This document shows, piece after piece, positions 1 to 6,392 of a DNA stretch of 12,662 nt (within the stretch, counting starts at the first letter, position 1; the number at the start of each line of letters is the position of its first letter). This DNA comes from Actinomycetota bacterium (GTDB lineage Bacteria; Actinomycetota; Rubrobacteria; Rubrobacterales; Rubrobacteraceae). A program made the translations under genes and the position numbers. The stretch is taken from the NCBI GenBank assembly GCA_020200675.1, contig JAIVIG010000328.1, forward strand, positions 5,464 to 18,125, given 5' to 3'. The notes under the pieces were generated by a model. That model searched no databases. It saw nothing but the letters and a program-made list of their open reading frames with translations, and was not told where the DNA came from.

Positions 1-741
1 CAGGTCCCCCGGTGGACCGCCCTTCCTGCCGGCGCTACCACGACCGGGGACCCGGATCTTCATGCCGTCATTCGCCCCCGCCGGCACCTTCACCGTCACC
101 TGCCGGTTCTTGCGTACCCGTCCACCGCCCGCGCACCCCACGCACGGCACCTCGACGATCGTACCCTCTCCCCCACACCGCCGGCACGGTTCGGACAAGG
201 CGAAAAAGCCCTGATCTCGGCTCCGGATCCCCCGCCCCGAACACTCCGGACACATCCGTCGCCCCGTTCCCGCGGCCGCTCCCGTCCCACCGCACCGCCC
301 ACAAGCCTCCTCGACCGGGGCCGCGATGCGAGTCGTAACCCCCCCGAGCGCATCTTTGAACTTCAAGTTCACACTTATTGTTACGTCCTCACCACGGGTC
401 GACCGGGGTTGTCCCCTGCCCGTGCCGCCGAATACGTCGCCGAAGCTACCGAACAGGTCCGACAGGTCGGAGAAGTTGGCGTCCATGCGACCTCCGCCGC
501 CAGGAGAGGCGCCGGCACCGAAGAAGGTACGGGGGCCTTCGTCGTATTCCCGCCTCTTCTCGGGGTCGGAGAGGACCTCGTAAGCGTGCTGCACCTCTTT
601 GAAGCGCTCCTCGGCCTTCGGGTCCTCCCGGTTGGCGTCCGGATGGTACTTACGGGCCAGCTTTCTGTAAGCACGCCGGATATCGTCCTGCGAAGCGCCC
701 TTGTCTACCCCGAGTATCTTGTAAAGATCCTTGGTCTCCAT
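1..741 (-). CDS. dnaJ: Chaperone protein DnaJ (Hsp40), partial, C-terminus outside window
   Basis: Hsp40 co-chaperone that delivers unfolded clients to DnaK and stimulates its ATPase in the cytoplasm. The 247 codons visible run from ATG at 741 to the window edge without a stop. Residues 1-70 are a J domain with the HPD motif at 33-35. A Gly/Phe-rich stretch follows at about 73-110. All four zinc-binding CxxCxGxG-type motifs are present: CGRCGGTG (147-154), CPECSGRG (164-171), CRRCGGEG (186-193) and CVGCAGGG (200-207). The first client-binding beta domain begins at about 119. This makes it a type I DnaJ rather than CbpA, and about one third should lie beyond position 1. It starts 27 nt after the grpE stop with only a weak Shine-Dalgarno, so it is probably translated from the dnaK operon message. 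Some actinobacteria have hspR just downstream of dnaJ, but that region is not visible here. Confidence 0.96.
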   Translation of the reverse strand, partial: METKDLYKILGVDKGASQDDIRRAYRKLARKYHPDANREDPKAEERFKEVQHAYEVLSDPEKRREYDEGPRTFFGAGASPGGGGRMDANFSDLSDLFGSFGDVFGGTGRGQPRSTRGEDVTISVNLKFKDALGGVTTRIAAPVEEACGRCGGTGAAAGTGRRMCPECSGRGIRSRDQGFFALSEPCRRCGGEGTIVEVPCVGCAGGGRVRKNRQVTVKVPAGANDGMKIRVPGRGSAGRKGGPPGDL

Positions 742-768
742 ACCTGAACCTATTCTAAAGGTAGAAGC

Positions 769-1503
769 CTATTTGGCGACTACGACCTTTGCCGGGCGTA
801 TGGGCTTGCCGTTCAGCACGTAGCCTCGCTCGAGGGTCATTATGACTGTATCCTCCTCGTGCTCTTCGGAGGGCTGGCCCATGACCGCCTCGTGAACCAT
901 GGGATCGAAGCTCTCGCCGTCAGAGGCGACGGGGGCGAGGCCTTCCCCTTCGAGGACAGCGAGGAGCTGCTCGCGCGTCGCCTCGACACCCTCTCGAATG
1001 TCGCCCTCGACCTCCAGGGCCCGCTCCAGGTTGTCCAGCACGGGCAGAAGCTCTCTCACGAGCCTCTCGGAGGCCAGCTGCACCAGGCGTGTACGCTCCC
1101 TCTCCTGGCGCTTGCGCGAGTTCTCCAGCTCGGCCTTCATGCGGCGCATGCTGTCCAGGTACTCGTCACGCTCCCTGCGAGCCGTCTCCAGTTCGTCCGC
1201 GAGAGTCGAGATCTCATCCTGCGTTATCTCCAACGGCTCCTCGGAGATCGCCGCGTCGGGAGGCGTCTCCTCGTCGTCGGGCACTACTTCTGCCGATGGC
1301 TCCTCGGCCAGATTCTCCACGGGGGCGACGGCATCATCGCTCTCAGGGATCACACCGGCGTCTTCGGAGCCCCCCACCTCGACCGGCTCGGAGACGTCCC
1401 CGGTCTCCCAATCGGTCTCCCGCGGCTCTTCTCGGAGCTCCTCCCGGGGAGGTTCCTCCCGCGAGGGCTCACCTTCGCGGCGTTGCCGCTCTTCGCTGCT
1501 CAA
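769..1503 (-). CDS. grpE: Nucleotide exchange factor GrpE
   Basis: Nucleotide exchange factor that releases ADP from DnaK and resets the chaperone cycle. It has 244 residues, longer than the roughly 200 of E. coli GrpE. Residues 1-95 are an acidic, low-complexity, probably disordered extension, with Arg/Glu/Pro-rich near-repeats at about 14-30. A long helix predicted to form the dimer coiled coil spans about 95-160. The C-terminal beta domain carries the family signatures FDPMVHEAV (199-207) and GYVLNGKPIRPAKVVVAK (227-244). The start is TTG at 1503. AGGAGG lies 11 nt upstream and a second GAGGAG only 2 nt upstream, so the exact start is less certain than the rest. It follows dnaK after 80 nt that contain a strong hairpin. 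Confidence 0.95.
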   Translation of the reverse strand: MSSEERQRREGEPSREEPPREELREEPRETDWETGDVSEPVEVGGSEDAGVIPESDDAVAPVENLAEEPSAEVVPDDEETPPDAAISEEPLEITQDEISTLADELETARRERDEYLDSMRRMKAELENSRKRQERERTRLVQLASERLVRELLPVLDNLERALEVEGDIREGVEATREQLLAVLEGEGLAPVASDGESFDPMVHEAVMGQPSEEHEEDTVIMTLERGYVLNGKPIRPAKVVVAK

Positions 1504-1527
1504 AGCTCCTCGGTCCTCCTGTACGTA

Positions 1528-1568
1528 AGTGGGCCGGCGAGGTACTCAGGTCGCACCCGCCGGCCACT
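1528..1568 (-). promoter_or_regulatory. Intercistronic hairpin between dnaK and grpE
   Basis: Complementary arms at 1528-1539 and 1558-1568 pair over 11 bp with one bulged base and enclose an 18-nt loop. In the minus-strand mRNA the arms read AGTGGCCGGCG and CGCCGGCCCACT. No U-tract follows, so it does not look like a simple intrinsic terminator. It lies in the 80-nt dnaK-grpE gap, just upstream of the grpE ribosome-binding site. A role in mRNA processing, in stabilising the dnaK 3' end or in partial attenuation is inference. Confidence 0.6.
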
Positions 1569-1583
1569 CTATCAGAGTAGTTG

Positions 1584-3503
1584 CTACCTCTTGTCCCGGT
1601 CCTGGTCGTCCTCGTCGACGATCTCGGCGTCTTCGACCACGTCGCCTTCGGGGTTGCCGTCGGGACCGGTCGCGTCCGCCGCGCCCTGCTGTTGCTGCTG
1701 GGCGGCCTGCTGGTAGAGGGCCTCGGAGAGCGCGTGGGAGGCGGAGAGGAGCACCTCCTGCTGGCGCTTTATCTCCTCGATGTCGTCGTTGGCGAGGGCC
1801 TCCTTGGTGTTCTTGAGGGCCTCCTCGATCTCCGCCCGCTTGTCAGCGTCGACCTTGCCGTCAACGTCCTTCAGGGAACGCTCTATGGAGTAGACCAGGT
1901 TGTCCGTGTTGTTGCGGACGTCGGCCTCCTCACGGCGACGCGCGTCCTCCTCGGCGTGCGACTCGGCGTCCCGGACCATCTGATCTATGTCCGCGTCCGA
2001 GAGACCGCTCGAAGCGGTGATCGTGATCCGCTGCTCCTTGCCCGTCCCCAGGTCCTTCGCCCCAACATTGACGATGCCGTTCGCGTCGATGTCGAACGCG
2101 ACCTCGATCTGAGGTACACCCCTCGGCGCCGGCGGCAGCCCCACGAGCTGGAAGTTGCCGATCAGCTTGTTGTACATCGCCATCTCGCGCTCGCCCTGAT
2201 ACACCTTGATCTCGACCGAACCTTGATTGTCGTCCGCGGTCGTGAATACCTCACTCTTACGTGTAGGTATAGTGGTGTTCCGCTCGATGAGCTTGGTCAT
2301 CACCCCGCCCTTGGTTTCGATGCCGAGGGAGAGCGGCGTGACGTCGAGGAGCAGTACGTCCTTCACCTCGCCCGCGAGCACGCCGGCCTGGATAGCGGCG
2401 CCCACGGCCACGACCTCGTCCGGGTTGATGCCCTTGTTCGGCTCCTTGCCGGTGATCTCCTTGACCTTCTCCTGGACGGCCGGGATGCGGGTGGAGCCGC
2501 CGACCAGGATGATCTGGTCTATCTCGCCCTGGCCGAGCCCCGCGTCCTGCATCGCTTGGCGGACCGGTCCGGCGGTTGCCTCGACGAGGTCCGCGGCAAG
2601 CTGGTTGAACTGCGCCCGCGTGAGTGTGAGATCGAGGTGCTTGGGGCCGTTCGCGTCGGCGGTGATGAAGGGCAGGTTGATCGCCGTGCTCGTCGTGGAC
2701 GAGAGCTCCTTCTTGGCCTTCTCGGCCGCCTCGACGAGCCGCTGGGTCGCCATCTTGTCCTGAGAGAGGTCTATCCCCTCGGCCTTCTTGAACTCGGAGA
2801 CGAGCCATTCAACTATCTTGGCGTCGAAGTCGTCGCCACCGAGATGGTTGTTGCCGCTCGTCGCCTTGACTTCGAAGACGCCCTCGCCGAGCTCGAGGAT
2901 CGAGACGTCGAACGTCCCGCCGCCGAGGTCGAAGACGAGGATGGTCTGCTCCTGCTCCTTGTCGAGCCCGTAGGCGAGCGCGGCCGCCGTCGGCTCGTTG
3001 ATGATGCGCTTGACGTCGAGGCCCGCGATCCTACCCGCGTCCTTGGTCGCCTGCCTTTGGGCATCCTCGAAGTACGCCGGCACCGTGATGACGGCCTCGG
3101 TGACCTCCTCGCCGAGGTACTCCTCGGCGTCCCTCTTTAGCTTCTGAAGGGTCATCGCGGAGATCTCCGGCGGCGAGTGGTCCTTATCGTCTACCTTTAC
3201 CCGCACGTCCCCGCCGGGACCGGAGACGGCCTCGTACCCGACGCGCTGGGCTTCGGCCTTGACATCGTTGTACCGGCGGCCCATAAAGCGCTTTATCGAG
3301 TAGATCGTGCGCTCCGGGTTCGTCACCGCCTGCCTCCGGGCTAGCTGCCCAACTAGCCGCTCCCCACTCCTCTTGTCGAACGCCACGACCGAAGGCGTCG
3401 TCCGCTCGCCCTCGGAGTTGGTTATGACGGCCGGGTCTCCACCCTCCAATACCGCCACGCAACTGTTCGTCGTGCCCAGGTCTATCCCGATGCTCTTGGC
3501 CAT
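1584..3503 (-). CDS. dnaK: Chaperone protein DnaK (Hsp70)
   Basis: Cytoplasmic ATP-dependent Hsp70 chaperone of 639 residues, full length for the family. The nucleotide-binding domain (about 1-380) has phosphate-1 motif IDLGTTNS (7-14), the connect-region motif NEPTAAALAYG (169-179), phosphate-2 motif FDLGGGTFDVSI (191-202) and the adenosine motif ILVGGSTRIP (332-341). The hydrophobic interdomain linker DVLLLDVTPLSLG is at 382-394. The beta-sandwich client domain and helical lid follow, then a Gln-rich patch (598-607) and an acidic tail with the DAEIVDED element (625-632). Residues 75-112 carry an insertion usual in diderm Hsp70s and absent from mycobacterial DnaK. ATG at 3503 is preceded by AGGAGG with 6-nt spacing. 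It is the first gene of the operon, behind a strong promoter. Confidence 0.98.
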   Translation of the reverse strand: MAKSIGIDLGTTNSCVAVLEGGDPAVITNSEGERTTPSVVAFDKRSGERLVGQLARRQAVTNPERTIYSIKRFMGRRYNDVKAEAQRVGYEAVSGPGGDVRVKVDDKDHSPPEISAMTLQKLKRDAEEYLGEEVTEAVITVPAYFEDAQRQATKDAGRIAGLDVKRIINEPTAAALAYGLDKEQEQTILVFDLGGGTFDVSILELGEGVFEVKATSGNNHLGGDDFDAKIVEWLVSEFKKAEGIDLSQDKMATQRLVEAAEKAKKELSSTTSTAINLPFITADANGPKHLDLTLTRAQFNQLAADLVEATAGPVRQAMQDAGLGQGEIDQIILVGGSTRIPAVQEKVKEITGKEPNKGINPDEVVAVGAAIQAGVLAGEVKDVLLLDVTPLSLGIETKGGVMTKLIERNTTIPTRKSEVFTTADDNQGSVEIKVYQGEREMAMYNKLIGNFQLVGLPPAPRGVPQIEVAFDIDANGIVNVGAKDLGTGKEQRITITASSGLSDADIDQMVRDAESHAEEDARRREEADVRNNTDNLVYSIERSLKDVDGKVDADKRAEIEEALKNTKEALANDDIEEIKRQQEVLLSASHALSEALYQQAAQQQQQGAADATGPDGNPEGDVVEDAEIVDEDDQDRDKR

Positions 3504-3521
3504 TCCATTCCTCCTGCCGAG

Positions 3522-3564
3522 GTACGCTTATCTGAGTCGTCGGCATTATAAAATCTAAGCGTAC
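3522..3564. promoter_or_regulatory. Perfect 9-bp inverted repeat around the dnaK -10 box, candidate operator
   Basis: GTACGCTTA at 3522-3530 and its exact reverse complement TAAGCGTAC at 3556-3564 are separated by 25 bp. One arm falls in the spacer between the dnaK -35 and -10 boxes. The other lies in the transcribed leader upstream of the ribosome-binding site, so the pair brackets the -10 box and start point. The repeat differs from CIRCE (TTAGCACTC-N9-GAGTGCTAA) and from the HspR site HAIR (CTTGAGT-N7-ACTCAAG). That it is a repressor operator is inference from position and symmetry. Confidence 0.6.
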
Positions 3565-3573
3565 TGCATTCAA
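3545..3573 (-). promoter_or_regulatory. Sigma-70-type promoter of the dnaK operon
   Basis: On the minus strand, -35 TTGAAT (3568-3573) and -10 TATAAT (3545-3550) are separated by exactly 17 bp, close to the vegetative consensus. Transcription should begin near 3538, giving a leader of about 35 nt that ends in AGGAGG before the dnaK ATG. This is the best-formed promoter in the window and fits high expression of chaperones. Confidence 0.85.
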
Positions 3574-3606
3574 GTTTTTGGGCGGGTCTGAAATAGGGTC
3601 CGGGAG

Positions 3607-3612
3607 TATAAT
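3607..3612 (+). promoter_or_regulatory. -10 box for the response-regulator operon
   Basis: A perfect TATAAT lies 55 nt upstream of the TTG start of the response regulator. No good -35 is seen at 16-18 bp spacing, so the promoter may depend on an activator or on another sigma contact. The predicted start near 3619 leaves a leader of about 50 nt containing GGGAGG at 3653-3658. It is back-to-back with the dnaK promoter. Confidence 0.5.
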
Positions 3613-3667
3613 GTGCTGGCGGGGACGCTGGGAGAGCCCGGCGGCGTTCCGAGGGAGGTTACTATCT

Positions 3668-4381
3668 TTGGAAGAGACGGTTTTAATCGTAGACGACGAC
3701 GCGGCGCTCTTGGAGGTCATGTCGATAGTTTTGGCGTCGGAGGGTTATCGGGTGATCACGGCGGCTGACGGAGCCGAGGCTTTGCGAGAGGTCGTGGGCG
3801 AGGGCCTGGATCTTGTGGTGCTGGACGTGATGCTGCCCAGGATTAGTGGTTTCGAGGTTTTGAAGAAGATCCGCGAGAAGAGCGACGTCCCGGTGGTCAT
3901 GCTTACGGCGAAGAGCCAGTCGGTAGATAAGGTCGTGGGGTTAGAGCTCGGGGCGGACGACTACATCACCAAGCCCTTCGACACCAAGGAGCTCCTGGCG
4001 CGCATCCGGGCCATCCTGAGGAGGTTCGGGCGGCAGGAGGGCAGAGACCAGGACGGGGTCTTGCGGCTCGGTCCCCTGGAGCTCGACCCGAACGGCTACA
4101 CCGTCACCAAGCACGGCGAGCCTCTAGAGCTGACGCCCACCGAGTTCAAGATACTCGCGCTCCTCATGAGGCGCCCGGGTAGGGCCTTCACGCGCACCCA
4201 GATCTCCGAGGCCGTCTCGACGGGCTCGCACTATCTGGCGAGCCGCTACATAGACGTACACATCTCGCGGTTGCGCGCCAAGGTCGAGTGCGACCCCAAA
4301 GAGCCCCGCATCATCCAGACCGTACCGAGCGTCGGCTACCGGGCGGCCCGCCCGTCCTCGGCCGCGCCCCGGAGCGCCTGA
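3668..4381 (+). CDS. OmpR/PhoB-family two-component response regulator (MtrA/PhoP-like)
   Basis: DNA-binding response regulator of 237 residues, the usual size for the OmpR family. The receiver domain (about 4-120) has acidic pocket residues D9-D11, phosphoacceptor D53 in VVLDVMLP, switch residue T80 and catalytic K102 in KPF. A winged-helix effector domain spans about 135-230, with a recognition-helix region around YIDVHISRLRAKVE and the terminal hairpin TVPSVGYRA. I chose the TTG at 3668 because GGGAGG (3653-3658) lies 9 nt upstream and homologues begin with a similar short lead into VLIVDDD. An in-frame ATG at 3611 overlaps the -10 box and is unlikely. The partner kinase follows after 71 nt. 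The neighbouring kinase and lipoprotein suggest an MtrA-type cell-envelope role, but sequence alone cannot separate MtrA from PhoP or RegX3. Confidence 0.93.
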   Translation: MEETVLIVDDDAALLEVMSIVLASEGYRVITAADGAEALREVVGEGLDLVVLDVMLPRISGFEVLKKIREKSDVPVVMLTAKSQSVDKVVGLELGADDYITKPFDTKELLARIRAILRRFGRQEGRDQDGVLRLGPLELDPNGYTVTKHGEPLELTPTEFKILALLMRRPGRAFTRTQISEAVSTGSHYLASRYIDVHISRLRAKVECDPKEPRIIQTVPSVGYRAARPSSAAPRSA

Positions 4382-4452
4382 AGAGAGCAGCGTGCCGGAC
4401 GGCGTGCCCAACCTCGACGCTAGTTCCGGCGACCGCGTAGGAGAAGCGCCGG

Positions 4453-6381
4453 GTGGATAAAGAGCGCCGGAAGCAATCTCTGCCGCCGCTCTCGTTCAGG
4501 GCGCGCGTCTTCGCGGCGCTCGTCGGCATCTCGGCGACGACGAGTTTGGTGATCGGGCTAGTCCTCTACTACTTCGCCGAAGACAGGCTCCTCGCCGAGG
4601 AGCGCGACTCGCTCGCCAGGCGCTCCCAGACGGCTAACGCGGGCGCCGGGGTGTTCCTGGAGGGCCTGCGCGATCCCGAGGACGGGACTTTCCCCTCCCC
4701 CGAGACTTACGCCGAGGAGCTGGTCCGGTCGGTCTCCGACCCGACGGGGCTCGGGGTGCTCTACGTGGGGCCGGAAGGCGAGCCTCTAGCGGCCAGGGAC
4801 GGCCAGGGTCAGGTCGTCTCCCCAGACGAGGCCTACGGGCGGCTCGGCCTCGACGAGGAGGTTCTGGAGGAGGCTGAAGAACCTTCGCGAGGCGAGGGCC
4901 GGCTCGTACCGCTCAACGGCAGCCCGTTCGTCGGCTCCCCGCCTTACGTGGCGCTCTGGCCGCTCTCCGGGGCGGACGGAACCGCGCGGGGGGTCCTCGT
5001 GTACGAATCTTCCGGGGAGGAGTTGGAGCAGACGCTCGCCTTCCTGAGGTACGGCATCCTCGGAGCCATCGGGACCAGCGTGGTCCTGGCAGGTCTGGGG
5101 AGCCTGGTTCTGGCGCGCCAGATCGCACGCCCCCTCACGGAGACCCGCGACGCCGCGATACGGGTCGCCTCCGGCGACTACAGCGTCGTGCCCGTAAAGA
5201 GCGACGATGAACTCGGCGAGGTGGCCCGGGCCTTCAACTACATGGCCGAGGAGTTGCAACACTACGTGGGCGAGATACAACGCCAGAAGTCCCGCCTGGA
5301 AGCGGTCCTCGAGGCCTCCCCCGAGGCGGTCGTCGCCACCGACACCGACGAGCGCGTGACGATGGCCAACCCCGCCGCCGCCCGGATGCTCGGCATAGAG
5401 CCGTCCTCTTTCGGGCGGCGGCTCTCGGAGCTAGAGGTGCCCGAAGGCGTGCTCACCTGCCTGCGCGATGCCCCCTCCACCGGCGCCGCCGTCCGGGAGA
5501 TCGAAGTAGAAGGCGAGAAGACCTACTGGGCCTACGCCGCCCGCATGAACGTCCCCAAGACCGACCAACGCGCGAACGGCTCCGCCGCCAGCAGCCTCGG
5601 CGCCATCCTGGCGGTGCGGGACATAACGGAGTACCGGTCGCTGGAGAAGGCCAGGACCGCCTTCGTCTCGGACGTCTCGCACGAGTTGCGCACGCCGCTC
5701 ACGACCATCCAGAGCGCGGTGGATCTCATCGAGCGTGCGCGGGAGAGGTTGGATCCCCTGGAGCATCGGGCCCTCGAGCTCGCCGATGGGGAGCTCAAGC
5801 GCATCAGGGCGATGGTCGAGGAGCTTCTCACCCTCGCCCAGATGGACTCCCGCCAATACTCCCTGGAGGTGGCGCCGACCGATCTGGACGAGGTAATAAG
5901 GAACGCCATCGCCAGCATAGAAGCCAAAGCGAACAGGTTCGGCATCGAGATACACTACGCCGCCGTTGCCGGCAACGGCGGCGTCCTCCATGACCGGCGC
6001 CGGTGCGTTTGTGACGCGCAGAAGATATACCAGGTCCTGCTAAATCTCCTCGACAACGCGATCAAGTACTCCGACCCCGGCGCTCGGGTGGATGTCCGCG
6101 TGTTGGACGACGCCGACTCCGTAACCGTGCGTGTCTCGGATACCGGGGTCGGCATCCCCGAAGAGGACCTCCCGAACCTCTTCGACCGGTTCTACCGGGT
6201 CGACAAGGACCGCTCGCGGACCACCGGGGGCAGCGGGCTCGGGCTCGCTATCAGCAAGCAGATCGTGGAGCTGCACGGCGGCCAACTCTCCGTAAAGAGC
6301 GAGGTGGACGCGGGCTCCACGTTCGACGTCCGGCTCCCCAAATCCCCCCTCCCCCGCTCCGCCTCCTCGTATGCCCTCTAG
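4453..6381 (+). CDS. Membrane sensor histidine kinase with HAMP and PAS domains
   Basis: Sensor kinase of 642 residues that should phosphorylate the upstream response regulator. TM1 spans about 18-41 and TM2 about 198-221, enclosing an extracytoplasmic sensor of roughly 155 residues. A HAMP linker follows (about 221-273), then a PAS domain (about 280-392, starting RLEAVLEASPEAVVATD). The dimerisation domain has phospho-accepting H410 in SHELRTPL. The ATPase domain has N535 (N box, NLLDNAIKYS), D563 (DTGVGIP) and the glycine-rich GSGLGL (593-598). The domain order resembles WalK/PhoR; MtrB lacks PAS. GTG at 4453 has AGGAG 9 nt upstream. The strand before the N box (about 501-520) is about seven residues longer than in common kinases and coincides with a 28-bp DNA palindrome. 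Confidence 0.93.
   Translation: MDKERRKQSLPPLSFRARVFAALVGISATTSLVIGLVLYYFAEDRLLAEERDSLARRSQTANAGAGVFLEGLRDPEDGTFPSPETYAEELVRSVSDPTGLGVLYVGPEGEPLAARDGQGQVVSPDEAYGRLGLDEEVLEEAEEPSRGEGRLVPLNGSPFVGSPPYVALWPLSGADGTARGVLVYESSGEELEQTLAFLRYGILGAIGTSVVLAGLGSLVLARQIARPLTETRDAAIRVASGDYSVVPVKSDDELGEVARAFNYMAEELQHYVGEIQRQKSRLEAVLEASPEAVVATDTDERVTMANPAAARMLGIEPSSFGRRLSELEVPEGVLTCLRDAPSTGAAVREIEVEGEKTYWAYAARMNVPKTDQRANGSAASSLGAILAVRDITEYRSLEKARTAFVSDVSHELRTPLTTIQSAVDLIERARERLDPLEHRALELADGELKRIRAMVEELLTLAQMDSRQYSLEVAPTDLDEVIRNAIASIEAKANRFGIEIHYAAVAGNGGVLHDRRRCVCDAQKIYQVLLNLLDNAIKYSDPGARVDVRVLDDADSVTVRVSDTGVGIPEEDLPNLFDRFYRVDKDRSRTTGGSGLGLAISKQIVELHGGQLSVKSEVDAGSTFDVRLPKSPLPRSASSYAL
5957..5984. repeat. Perfect 28-bp palindrome inside the histidine kinase gene
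   Basis: The half-site ACGCCGCCGTTGCC (5957-5970) is followed with no spacer by its exact reverse complement (5971-5984). A second perfect 12-bp palindrome, ACCGGCGCCGGT, lies 8 bp downstream at 5993-6004. Both are in frame and encode the region around AAVAGNGGV in the kinase ATPase domain. Even allowing for GC-rich composition, 14 consecutive matched pairs are improbable by chance in 12.7 kb. Whether this is a mobile palindromic repeat, a binding site or an accident of codon choice cannot be told here. Confidence 0.8.
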
Positions 6382-6392
6382 GGAGAGGAGCG

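Noticed and set aside
1581..3140. Open frame of 519 codons on the plus strand opposite dnaK
   Set aside because: It lies wholly antisense to a certain dnaK gene in the mirror frame, where high-GC third positions suppress stops. Its product is low-complexity Leu/Val/Arg/Asp-rich with no recognisable domain.
3531..3574. HspR binding site (HAIR) upstream of dnaK
   Set aside because: TCTGAGT-N7-ATTATAA matches only 8 of 14 consensus positions. The ATTCAAG half-site at 3568-3574 lacks a partner arm at N7. Neither is enough to call.
4382..4452. Regulatory structure in the gap between the response regulator and kinase
   Set aside because: The 71-nt gap holds the AGGAG ribosome-binding site of the kinase, but I find no convincing inverted repeat or promoter.
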